Source: Ceratothoa steindachneri
Lineage: Eukaryota > Arthropoda > Malacostraca > Isopoda > Cymothoidae
Length of the DNA: 64,000 nucleotides
Assembly: GCA_963969495.1 (NCBI GenBank)
Contig: OZ018326.1
Coordinates: 151,776,306 to 151,840,305 of the forward strand
Direction: 5' to 3'
How positions within the stretch are numbered: the stretch's first letter is position 1; each line of letters opens with the position of its first letter. Under the pieces are notes generated by a model. The model saw only the letters and a list, made by a program, of their open reading frames with translations. It made no database searches and was not told the DNA's origin. The translations under genes were made by a program, and so were the position numbers. Of this stretch, positions 34,781 through 43,990 are shown piece by piece.

Positions 34781-35500
34781 AATCTTCAAGTTGGTAATGT
34801 GCAAATCCAAGCTTGTGCAGAAGCTGCGCAATCTCTGTACAGTACAAGTCCTTTTCTTCAGGGAATAAATGGAGGTATTCTTGATGTCTGTTGTGGTAGA
34901 AAGTAATGCGAGCACTGTCAGAGATGAGTTTTTCCTTCAATCTGTATGCCAACAGTTCGACTAAGGACTCTGACAAGCTGAGATCGCGAACTATATCATT
35001 TACCTCCTTTTGGGAAAAGTATGTGGAGCATCATCATAAAACTTACTTCCTTTTCTTCATTTTACTCAACACTGGAGCAATCTTCGTCACTAATGTCAGA
35101 AAGTTCTTCAAAGACAAGTACTTGAATTTCATCAAAATGAGCTATAGGATGATGTGCTTATTGAAAATCAGGATACTTAAGGCTGCCACGTTCTTTCTAA
35201 TGATCTCAGTCAAATCAATAACGCAGATAGCATTCAGTGCCATGGTTTGTCGGCTGCATCCAAATCATAGGAATTCCAAACTTCAGACAACTCTTCTTTC
35301 CCTTGGTCCAACGTCGTAGATATTCGGTGTATGTCTTGCATATCCTGGTCCTCAAGTTTCATACTAAAATAAGCAAGAAAAGAGGTCTTTATGAAACTTG
35401 TGACTGGATTCTTGTTACGAACAATAGTGTATTCGCTTCAGATGTAGCAGAATACATCGGGCTTATTTTGACAAGATTTTCTGGTTGAATCCATTTCATT
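34779..35500 (-). pseudogene. Fragment of an uncharacterised arthropod/cnidarian protein family
   Basis: Minus-strand frames give, in order: VTSFIKTSFLAYFSMKLEDQ, TEYLRRWTKGKKSCLKFGIP with MIWMQPTNH, an acidic FDEIQVLVFEELSDISDEDC, and LSESLVELLAYRLKEKLISD then ARITFYHNRHQEYL and CTEIAQLLHKLG. I recognise this order from an unnamed protein family repeated in many invertebrate genomes, with an N-terminal Cys-rich region and a SLS...ELL.SRLKEK block. In those proteins a WRLFIDSSKRSLK block follows; here it is absent and LINE ORF1 sequence begins at about 34780. Two or more frameshifts. Function unknown; high copy number elsewhere would suggest a mobile origin. Confidence 0.6.
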
Positions 35501-37300
35501 CACCTGCAAAAGAAAAATACCAGTTAGTCAAATATTGCCGCATGTGAACTCTTTAGAATTCGTTTATTTAAAGAAATAAGAGATATTAGCATCATATAAA
35601 TAGAAAATAGACGTACATGTAAAAAAGACACGTAAAAAACATAATGTGGGGATAAATAAAAAGATTTACCTGATTGAGCAAAACCGATGTCCTTTTTTGA
35701 ATCAACACATTAAAATTGTCTTAAATCAGCTAAAAAAAAACAGACAGTAAAGTTGGTGTTATCCAGTGTAATTCACTAAATTTCGATTCATTTATTGGCG
35801 AAATAAAAAGTGAGGGGAGGGGTAGATTAATAAAGATCAGCAACAAGAATTGCGAAAACAAGCGAGTTCGGATATACAAACCTTGCCCTAAATAAAGAAA
35901 ACTAGAAGACACGTTTTAAGATGAACAAATTCAAACTCTCGTCACAAAGTAGAAGAATTTGGCACTCAAAACTATCAACTTCAACTTCCCTGTGAGACTA
36001 AAGAGACGAATCTTCGTATCGCAAATTAATAATGAATGCAATCAATATTAGATGGCGCCTACTGATCAAAATTTATGAACTGGTAACGGAATAAAGGAAT
36101 AATAAGCAATCCATAAATAATTCAAACACATAAGATTAACGAAGTGCAAACGTTTCCATCACACCATGTAGATTATTCTATAATTTTTAAGTTTCTTTGC
36201 GAGTTCGATTTAACGTCAGCAAAAGAACAGTAGCCCTGTATGGTTGTAGAAACCAGACTTGGTGTTAAAAAAGAAAATAAAGATGAGAAAAAAATGATTA
36301 GAGGACAAATAAGAGAAAACAGACCCGGGAAATCTATCTTGAAAAAAAATATAGCCCTTGTATCATCTACAAAAAGCTTGGATGCAATTTCGGAGCAATG
36401 GTGGGATGAGGAAACATTGAAAGACTAGTTAAGTTGCATCATATATACAAGGTCAGACTTGTCGCTACTTTCGTTTTCAAATACAAAAGAATTCATGGAT
36501 CTTTGATAAGGTTATAACTCCCCTCAATTAACTTGATTTTGAGACTCGCATTCGCCATGGTCGTTTTTTATGCGACTTTGGCTCTAAGCAAGCATCGCGT
36601 CGCATACACGCGCTTAATAACGCAAAAAAAAACTAAAATATTCAAGAGCAATAAATGAGAGTCGACGCTTAACGGATTCCAATAAAACGGTAATTCCCTG
36701 CACGTGTTTCGGCCTCCGGGAACCGACCGCGTGTCGTCAATTATTGCGTCACGGTGGATCAGCGCCCGGATATTGTCCTTCCCGATGGATAGGGAGCGTA
36801 AGATTGAGATAAAGGGGACACAAGGACCTATTATTACCTAATGAAACCTCGAGCAAAAGAGATGGGGTGAAAGAGGTCTCTGAGCTTCCCCTTGTACGGG
36901 TCTACACTTGGCGATCCTGACATCCGATCGCTTCAATTAGATTCATGACAGCTATCGGCTTACTGCCCTGACACAGGCTGCGGCGCTGAGGCAGATTTGT
37001 CACTTGTATGAGATGTCTTCGACCCATTAGTACACCGGCTGGTTTTATTTACTAGAACGAACTTAAATGCTAGCGAGCTTCAATCAAAATATTTTTAGCC
37101 CAAATAAAAAAAGAAACTAACGAACAAGGACATTTTCTTTTCACTCAGTAGAGTTCCTCAACCGTGTTCAGGAGCGTTACTATTACGACAAGGCTCTAAA
37201 AAAGAAAATTTCGAGAAGCCTTTTTGTATAAGCTAACGTTTACTTTAACAGAAAAGGAAGGAAATGTAAATTTTACCTGTGGATTTTCGCCCTTTCTAAT
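35501..37300. other. Region without recognised features
   Basis: AT-rich to 36580, then a moderately GC-rich segment to about 37010 with no domain, TIR or tandem structure that I can identify. Confidence 0.4.
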
Positions 37301-37304
37301 TTTT

Positions 37305-37416
37305 AGTCGCGTGCGATTCTAGTCGCGTGCGATTCTAGTCGCGTGCGATTCTAGTCGCGTGCGATTCTAGTCGCGTGCGATTCTAGTCGCGTGCGATTCT
37401 AGTCGCGGGCCACTCT
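37305..37416 (+). repeat. 16-bp tandem array, seven units
   Basis: AGTCGCGTGCGATTCT repeats six times without error (37305-37400), then once diverged (AGTCGCGGGCCACTCT). The unit equals the TIR plus adjoining bases of this family, which other copies carry once. Confidence 0.97.
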
Positions 37417-37885
37417 ATAGCTTACAATGTCGATCGGTCTCCGTTATGCTTTGAGGGAGGGGGGGGAAATAACATTGTAACTAGTCGGCCGATTTTAAAG
37501 AATTTTGAAACCCTTATGTTGTTTTACATTGTCTTTCGAATGATATAATTATCAAGGTCCTGCTAAGGTTAGCCCGGAAATTATTTGTTTTGGCAATAAC
37601 ATAATAACTATTCGGCCGATTCTAATGAAATCTGAAACCCTTATGTTGCTTTACATTCTCTTTCGAATGATATAATTGCCAAAGTTTTCTGAAGGTTAGC
37701 CAGGGAATTATTTGGCAATAACATCGTAACTATTCTCCTGATATTAACGATATTTGAAATTATTATGTTGTTTTTCATTTTCTTCCGAATGATATAATTT
37801 GAAAGGTCCTCCCAAGGTTAGTCCGGGAATTATTAAAAGTTTTGAAGGTCGTAAGGTCATAAATCAGAATAAATGAGAGCACGCG
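37305..37885 (+). mobile_element. TIR-bounded repeat, copy 3 (three internal units)
   Basis: The left end is a 16-bp array (37305-37416), followed by CTCTATAGCTTACAATGTC, then three ~125-bp units starting AATAACATTGTAAC (37469), AATAACATAATAAC (37596) and AATAACATCGTAAC (37717), and the right end GAGAGCACGCGACT. Each unit contains a GAATGATATAATT word and ends near AATTATT. Confidence 0.85.
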
Positions 37886-37973
37886 ACTTTTGGTCATCAA
37901 ACCTTGTTTTGATAATGGACAATAACGTTCTAGTCAATGTGGTTAGATAAGGATAATAATAAGAATTCCTTAA

Positions 37974-37976
<3 letters not shown>

Positions 37977-38061
<85 letters not shown>
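37977..38061. repeat. (TA)n microsatellite
   Basis: Perfect TA run of about 85 bp, left of the PLE at 38510-39791. Confidence 0.98.
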
Positions 38062-38064
<3 letters not shown>

Positions 38065-38184
38065 CTAGCTCTAGAATTTAAGAAGGGGATTTTTTTGGTA
38101 TTTGATTAATAATTTCATCTTAGTTTGGTTATGACTTATGTTTTTATCAGAGTTATTTCTAATAATTCTTTTATAATATCAAAA

Positions 38185-38405
38185 AACAAAATGGTGAAGT
38201 TCAGAAATAAATATAAGTATCGAAATTTTGTGAATTTTTTAAGACCCAAAGAATTACAAATGGTGAAGTTCAGAAAATTTATTTTTATATATCTTCTTCT
38301 ATAACTATATTTTAGCAACGTGATATTTTGAAAGGGGGGAAATTTAGTTTAGAGTTCCTCTTTAAAATTATTATAATTGGTGAAGTTCAGAAAATTTATA
38401 AAATT
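38185..38405. repeat. Irregular repeat of TGGTGAAGTTCAGAAA
   Basis: The 16-mer occurs three times, at about 38194, 38262 and 38380, twice followed by ATTTAT. Spacing is uneven (68 and 118 bp). Origin unknown. Confidence 0.8.
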
Positions 38406-38982
38406 TTAACCATGGCTGCTTATTTTTAGATTTTAAATTTTAATCTTAGTAGCGAAGCGCAAGCTACCCCCGTAGGGGGGAGTGGCTAAGTCATTGCCTG
38501 GTATATATATATATGTAAATTTTGTTGAAGACCATGGTGTATTTTGCCTTAGTTAGTTTCCTTTGGCAACTTTCTATTCTTCTAACTGTCTTTTTTATTC
38601 CATCTTGTAGATGGTAGATCACTTGTCCTGTATTCATCTCTCTTTTAAATGAATGGGTTTGGTAAAAACCGAACTAAATTTCTGAGCTTTCAATCTTATT
38701 CGATCATCTTCGGAGCGTCTTGATATATTCTTTCCTCCTTTACCAACGAAATGTGGAGTCGGAATCAGAGTGAATGAAAGAAAACGGTTTTTAGGTGGTA
38801 TTTATTGCGCCTGGTTGATCATAACTTTAGAGGAAATGAGCCAATCTGGTGAGTGGAATTTTAAAACAACTTTAATGTTCGATTCCAGCTTAACGCTTGA
38901 CTATTGATGGCCGGCTTTTCTTCGTTTATTAAAATGTCTTCTAAGATGTTCAGCCTAGCTATATTTTCCTGTTTTCTTTTAA

Positions 38983-39330
38983 TTACGGTGTTAGATTGAT
39001 GTTACGTGCCCTCTCCATATGATTTTTAGGTCTTTCGCTTTGCAGGTGCATCGTCAAACGTCTCAAAAGTGTGGTAGTTGCTATGCCAATATATTTAGAG
39101 TTATTATAAAGCTTGCAATCTTTATTGGGACGGATGAACTCGTAAACTATGTTGGTTGACTTGAGATTCGAGGAGTTTTTGCAGCTGTTGTTTTTCATTA
39201 GGAGATTGTTGGCTTTTTTTGTTTTATAGTAAATAATCAGTTGAATTTTATCCATTTGGTTCTTAACCTTGATGTTACGGTTAATAATCTCCTTGATGTT
39301 TTTTTCATCTATTTTATAGGCCGTGGACAT
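38983..39330 (-). pseudogene. PLE GIY-YIG endonuclease domain (element 1)
   Basis: Reads IQLIIYYKTKKANNLLMKNN, STNIVYEFIRPNKDCKLYNN, then SKYIGIATTTLLRRLTMHLQ. The VYEF / YIG..T.TL.RRL..HL pattern is the GIY-YIG nuclease core with its catalytic Arg. The Cys pair expected near CP..DC is partly kept. The frame runs about 115 residues and stops shortly after. Confidence 0.9.
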
Positions 39331-39506
39331 CTGATTCTGTAATACAGTTTGATGTTGTTTACTGCGCCCTGATTACTTTTTCTTGTATTCGTATCTTTGA
39401 AGCGATTATTTGAAATTGATTGGAGTTGTTTGTCAATCATGCTGTTCGAGAAACCGTTGTTCACGAACGTTTGTTTTACACGTGAGATTTCTTGATGTAA
39501 AAGTTC

Positions 39507-39791
39507 TCACGTAGAGCAGCATTTATATGCTCGGCGGATGTATGAGCCGATTGCACTTATTTTATATCTTTCAGCGCATTCACTATCCGCATTGAGGCAT
39601 ATTCCCATGTCCGTAATTTTTCTATATACTTTTGTTATATAGCTACCAGTGATGTTTTGAACCTCAACGTCCATAAAAAAAGAGTTTATTGCCCCTGCTG
39701 AATTCAAAAGACAGTTAGAAGAATAGAAAGTTGCCAAAGGAAATAAACTAAGGCGAAATACACCATGGTCTTCAACAAAATTTGCATTCAA
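39507..39791 (-). pseudogene. PLE reverse transcriptase C-terminal fragment (element 1)
   Basis: FFMDVEVQNITGSYITKVYR, then KITDMGICLNADSECAERYK and SAIGSYIRRAYKCCS. This is the PLE thumb/linker region (FLDV..., VY.K.T.TG...N..S.CP..YK...I...I.RA). The YADD/YVDD palm region is absent, so the copy is 5' truncated. Confidence 0.88.
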
Positions 39792-39813
39792 GAAAGAGTG
39801 CTACCCATCTACA

Positions 39814-39816
<3 letters not shown>

Positions 39817-39890
<74 letters not shown>
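39817..39890. repeat. (AT)n microsatellite
   Basis: Perfect AT run; the Tc1 relic starts at its right edge, consistent with TA-target insertion. Confidence 0.98.
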
Positions 39891-39893
<3 letters not shown>

Positions 39894-40847
39894 CGGCCAT
39901 AATAATTCAGACACTGTGGTTTCCATCACAAAACTTACAATAACTTTAGAACAAATAATGGCTAGTAGTGCATGATACATTACAGATATAAACTACGGCC
40001 GGCTATACGTTCTACATTTACACTGTACATGTTAAGGTGGATGAAACTGCAAGTTACATGCAAAAGAACATTTTTATTCCAAAAATATCGTGGTGAAAAT
40101 TATCCGGACAGCGTAATTACTTCTATCTTTGAGACAACCAACTAATTTAGGGTAGTAACCTACTTCCATGATTTTTTAGCACTTTCAGTTATTACCTTGC
40201 CAAGCTCCGATCAGCAAACATATCTAAGGGATCCAATACATCTACCTATATCCAATAGTTAATTGTTAAGCTAAGTCAAGAGGATCATCTCTCCATCAGA
40301 GTAATAGCTGAAATGGTTAAGCTCCCCAAAAGTATCGTATATAATATTATATAACGTTACGATACCAGTGGAATTCCTACTGGTAGGCCTAGGAAAACCT
40401 TAAAGAGAGATGACCAAGCCATCGTCTGTATCTCAATAAAGGACCAATATAAGACAGTTTCCAGGATATCCTGAGAAGTAAATGAAACTATGAGCATTGG
40501 TGTCTCCAGGAAGACAGTATCATGCCACCTGACGGAAAGATCTTTAAAATTTCGCATACGAGCAGTCAAGCCCTAAGAACAAGAAAGCTAGAGTATCCCT
40601 CGCCACTAAGCACGTTGTATGGAAAGAAAACTAATGGTCCAAATTATACTTCAGCGATGAATCGAGGTACAATTTATTTGGTTCAAATGGTCTTTGGTTC
40701 AAAGGCCAGGGGAAAGATTATCCGTGAACTGTGTGAAGACCAGCGTCAAGTTTGATGGAGGAAGCGTTATGGTGTGGGACATAATTTCGTCGGAAGGTAC
40801 TCTGGCCCATTTGTCCACCTGCAGGGCGGACTGAATGTTCAATTGTA

Positions 40848-42147
40848 AAGGTTGTTCCATTAAGACAGATCGAAGTTAGCAGTAAATAAAACAGTGTTAT
40901 TGGTGAAAATTTATTGATTTCACTATTGAATCATGTTATTTGAGTCATGGCAATTATGTGTGAAAAATAATATCGTCTAAATGTCCGCCAAGGCTTCGGC
41001 GGCACACGTCTACTCGATGGTCAAAATTTTGATGACGTCTCTGCATAGTTGCTCCTCGATCTCACTAATATGCCTTATTATCTCATCATTCAGCTGTTGA
41101 ATTGTTGTTGGCTTGTTGGCATAGACCTTACTTTTGAGATGACTCCAAAGGAAGAAACCTAAAGGCGTCAAGTCACACGATCGTGGTGGCCAATTGACCT
41201 CGCTGTTTCGAGAGATGATGTGACCTGGGAACTTCTCATTCTATAAAGCCATTATTTCATTGGTTGTGTGGCATGTGGCGCCGTCCTGTAAACCACAAAT
41301 CTTCGACATCCATAGAATTCAATTCAGGCTATAAAAAGTTGGTTATTATGGCATGATATCGCTCGCCTGTTACCGTAACAGAATTCCCGGCATCATTTTC
41401 GAAGAAATACGGCCCACTGATTCCGCTAGCAAAAAAATCACACCAAACAGTGACCTTTTGTGGATGTAGTGGCTTTTCAACAATCTTCCTGGGATTTTCA
41501 TCAGCCCAAATGCGACAATTCTGCTTATTAACAAATCCATGAAGATAAAAATGGGTTTCATCACTAAAGATGATTTTTTGCGAAAAATCATCATCGGCTT
41601 GCCTTTGCTCGTGCACCCAATTGACGAATGTACGGCGCTTCAAATGGTCAGCAGTCTTCAGTTCTTGTGTCACTTGAATTTTTTAAGCGTGTTGAGACAA
41701 ATCTTTTCTCAAAATTCAATGTAACGTTGTTGTGGAGAGGTTCAATTCCTGCGCGCGATGATAATAGAGGTGTCTGGATCTTCGGCCACATTCTCGCGCA
41801 CTGCAGCAATGTTTTCAGCTGAACGGCGTAAACGATCACGCAATTCTGTTTTCATAACTGCCCCTGACCCCGTTTGTTTGAATTTACGAACAATTTTCCC
41901 AATTGAACTCTCGGTTGGTCGATTATGTTGACTAAAAAAATCGCGAAGTGCCGAAATGCGTTTCTGTTTGAACGTCCATTTTCCTAATAGGCTTCGATAA
42001 CTTTAACACGTTGTTTGATTATTAATCATTCCATGGTTGAAATTGCCAAAGACTGAAGTTGTTAAATCTGAAAGAAAAAGAAAAAAATCATTAGACGCTG
42101 AAACTTAACTCACATTTAAAATCGGTCCAAGTTATTGGAGCACCCTT
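40848..42147 (-). mobile_element. Mariner-type transposon, 1300 bp, nested in Tc1
   Basis: Ends: AAGGTTGTTCCATTAAGACA on the left and, as reverse complement, AAGGGTGCTCCAATAACTTG on the right. They are imperfect TIRs with TA flanks at 40846-40847 and 42148-42149. It is full length for the superfamily and inserted in coding sequence of the older Tc1 element. Confidence 0.92.
40954..42034 (-). pseudogene. Mariner-type transposase, near full length but mutated
   Basis: Start chosen at the ATG ending at 42034, followed by LIIKQRVKVIEAY. The HTH linker reads RPTESSIGKIVRKFKQTGSG, then RRSAENIAAVRENVAEDP. The catalytic part (41329-41673) reads HLKRRTFVNWVHEQRQADDD, IIFSDETHFYLHGFVNKQNC with the first Asp, and PLHPQKVTVWCDFFASGISG. 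A WPPRSCDLTP-type block follows in broken form, and the C-terminus ends ..LGGHLDDIIFHT. About 360 codons, but early TGA and TAG codons and at least two frameshifts make it inactive. The family is widespread in arachnids and crustaceans. Confidence 0.88.
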
Positions 42148-42599
42148 TATAAGGAACTTCTGCATGCACATGCCGTGCCTCAAATGAGATCCGCCATAGC
42201 CCAACCTGTCATTTTTATGCAAGATAATGCATCTTGCCACACTGAAATAATTAGCTCTTAAGAGTGTGGTTGTGGTTTTTCTATAGAGGGAACTGTACAC
42301 AAGGAAGAATAAAATTTAAAAACTTCTGCCTGGAGAAAATCTGCGACCACACTATCAGGGACTAATTATTTCAGTTCAGCTCAACATATATTTAAAATAG
42401 CAAGTATAAAGACAAAAATATTAAGAGCCTTCATAATTTTCTCAGGTTGGACGGATTTTCACAAGGAAATGAGTTTTCTGAGAACATGTTTTTCATTTAA
42501 CACGTTTCCTATACACTTATTGGACAAGTATACAAAAACTTTCTGATAAATTGTATCTGCCTGCCCCATATACACTTAAGAAAATCTTAAAAAGACTTC

Positions 42600-42966
42600 T
42601 ACCACAAAGTCATTTAACTTGAAATATATTAATCACAATTCTTTGGGTTCTTTCTTGAAATATAAACAATGTATTGATCAGATGTTGAGATCCCCTCTTG
42701 TATATAAATCCAAGTGTACAGGCTGCAATGCCTACTAGGTAAGCTATACTAGCCTACATCTTAAATAGAGGATCAATAAACATCTTAAATTATCTCATGG
42801 AACTCAAAGATCCGCAACTCCAGCTTATGAAATCATGCAGAAAATACTGGCCACCCTTTTTCATCAGAAAAATTTCCTCTTCTCTCCGTCGCTCCTTCAA
42901 TCCATTTGTTAAAAATATTAGAGTCGCTCTATATTAAGAAATCCAAACCAACACTTAACGAGACTA
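42600..42966 (+). pseudogene. Penelope-like element 2, GIY-YIG fragment
   Basis: Plus-strand reading gives LRSPLVYKSKCTGCNAY, HLK.RINKHLKLSHGTQRSA, then after a frameshift ILESLYIKKSKPTLNETNSF. The K.KC..C block, R..+HL, and the terminal LESLYI...P.LN are GIY-YIG landmarks of PLEs. No RT part remains. Confidence 0.82.
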
Positions 42967-43059
42967 ATTCGTTCGTAAGATGACTGTCTCAGGAAAATAA
43001 TCAGTGTTTTTATTTTTTTAGATATATTAGTCAAATTAGCTCACTTTGTCTTCATGACA

Positions 43060-43990
43060 TGTTCTGTCAACTTCACTCGATGACAGCATCCAGGCAACCT
43101 CGGAACCGGCCACAGACATTCCTCACTATTTCCGTTTTAGGTCCCTGAACATCCTGCAAATTCTGGTCCTCAGCTTGTCGTTCGTGATTCAGCTGGATTT
43201 TTTAATCTCTCGTTCCACCGCAACCCACACAAAGAAGTCGAAGTGTTGAAGTCAGGTGAGTAAAAAGCCAAATGTTTTGTGCTGTGTGACCGAACAAATT
43301 CTCCGAAGGCCAAGTCTGGGTCTTCTCATTGATGTGGCAGGGTGCAGAGTCTTGTTCCCACAAATAAGGTCTCCCTGCAACTACCCTGTCGATTTAGGGC
43401 TTCATTACCTCGTTCAGAACACGGATGTAGCCGTAGGTATTAAGCTTGAAGCTCTCACGAAAGAAGTGGGGTGGCATGAGATCACTTTCACTACTGCCGA
43501 TCTTGCATGATTATGGGTACGTCCTTGGGTGTGAAGGAGAGCCAGCTGTTGTTATGGTAGTTGATATTTATTCTGGTCTTGGCAGAGATTCTTCTCGTTG
43601 GAGAAGAGCCACAGCATATCTGGCTCTAATGGGAGTTTCAACCTTTTGATTAGCTTCTTGGAGGGCTTGAGTCGCTTTTTTTGCATCGCCTGATAAGCTT
43701 TTCATCTACACATTTCCCCTCTGCAATGGCACGCATCGACTTTCTAGGATCATTGTTGATGATCTCTTGGATTCCAGCGACGAATTCCGCCGTTCTGATG
43801 GCGATAGATCATTGACCATGAATTTTTATCTCTGCTCTCGTCTCGTGGTCAAATCTTGAATCTTTAGTTCCTTACTTACCTTTTCCATCATCCTTCTGTT
43901 GACGCTGAGAAAGTCTGAAATCTCATTGCTTGTCCTTCCACCGTGGATTTTACGGAGGACCACATTCCTCTTGCACAAGTTGGTGGGTTC
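43060..43990 (-). pseudogene. Mariner/Tc1 transposase relic 2 (DD37D-like)
   Basis: Minus strand in order: NVVLRKIHGGRTSNEISDFL (HTH start), KKRLKPSKKLIKRLKLPLEP, DMLWLFSNEKNLCQDQ (normally FSDEK: first Asp became Asn), FTPKDVPIIMQDRQ, VKVISCHPTSFVRASSL, a diverged WQQDSAP block, and HFDFFVWVAVEREIKKSS with IC.MFRDLKRK and RGCLDAVIE. Frameshifts and an altered first catalytic residue make it dead. Same broad group as 6390-7440 but a different subfamily. Confidence 0.82.

Larger units (their letters stand above)
38510..39791 (-). mobile_element. Penelope-like element 1, 5'-truncated, with inverted terminal piece
   Basis: The minus-strand coding part is RT C-terminus plus GIY-YIG endonuclease. 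About 80 bp at the left (38517-38596) are the reverse complement of 39708-39783, the start of the coding part. So a short inverted copy of the coding start lies beyond the 3' UTR, an arrangement common in PLEs. The 3' UTR carries a degenerate CGAAGATGATC...GATTGAAAG motif at 38686-38714. (TA)n tracts lie on both sides. Confidence 0.85.
39893..42375 (+). mobile_element. Tc1-like transposon relic interrupted by a nested mariner
   Basis: The left end CAGCGGCCATAATAATTCAG...GTGTGG-like region is comparable with the reverse complement of about 42330-42375 (AATAATTAGTCCCTGATAGTGTGG). Plus-strand coding: HTH part (about 40270-40400, DHLSIRVIAEMVKLPKSI, then GRPRKTLKRDDQAIV), VSRKTVSCHL, a DE..YNLF block, and KFDGGSVMVWDIIS near 40750. 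The frame is broken by the mariner at 40848-42147. Removing that with one TA rejoins LNVQL to YKELLHAHAV in a single open frame, followed by PVIFMQDNASCHTEIIS, which has the second catalytic Asp. The C-terminal third is missing. Confidence 0.9.
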
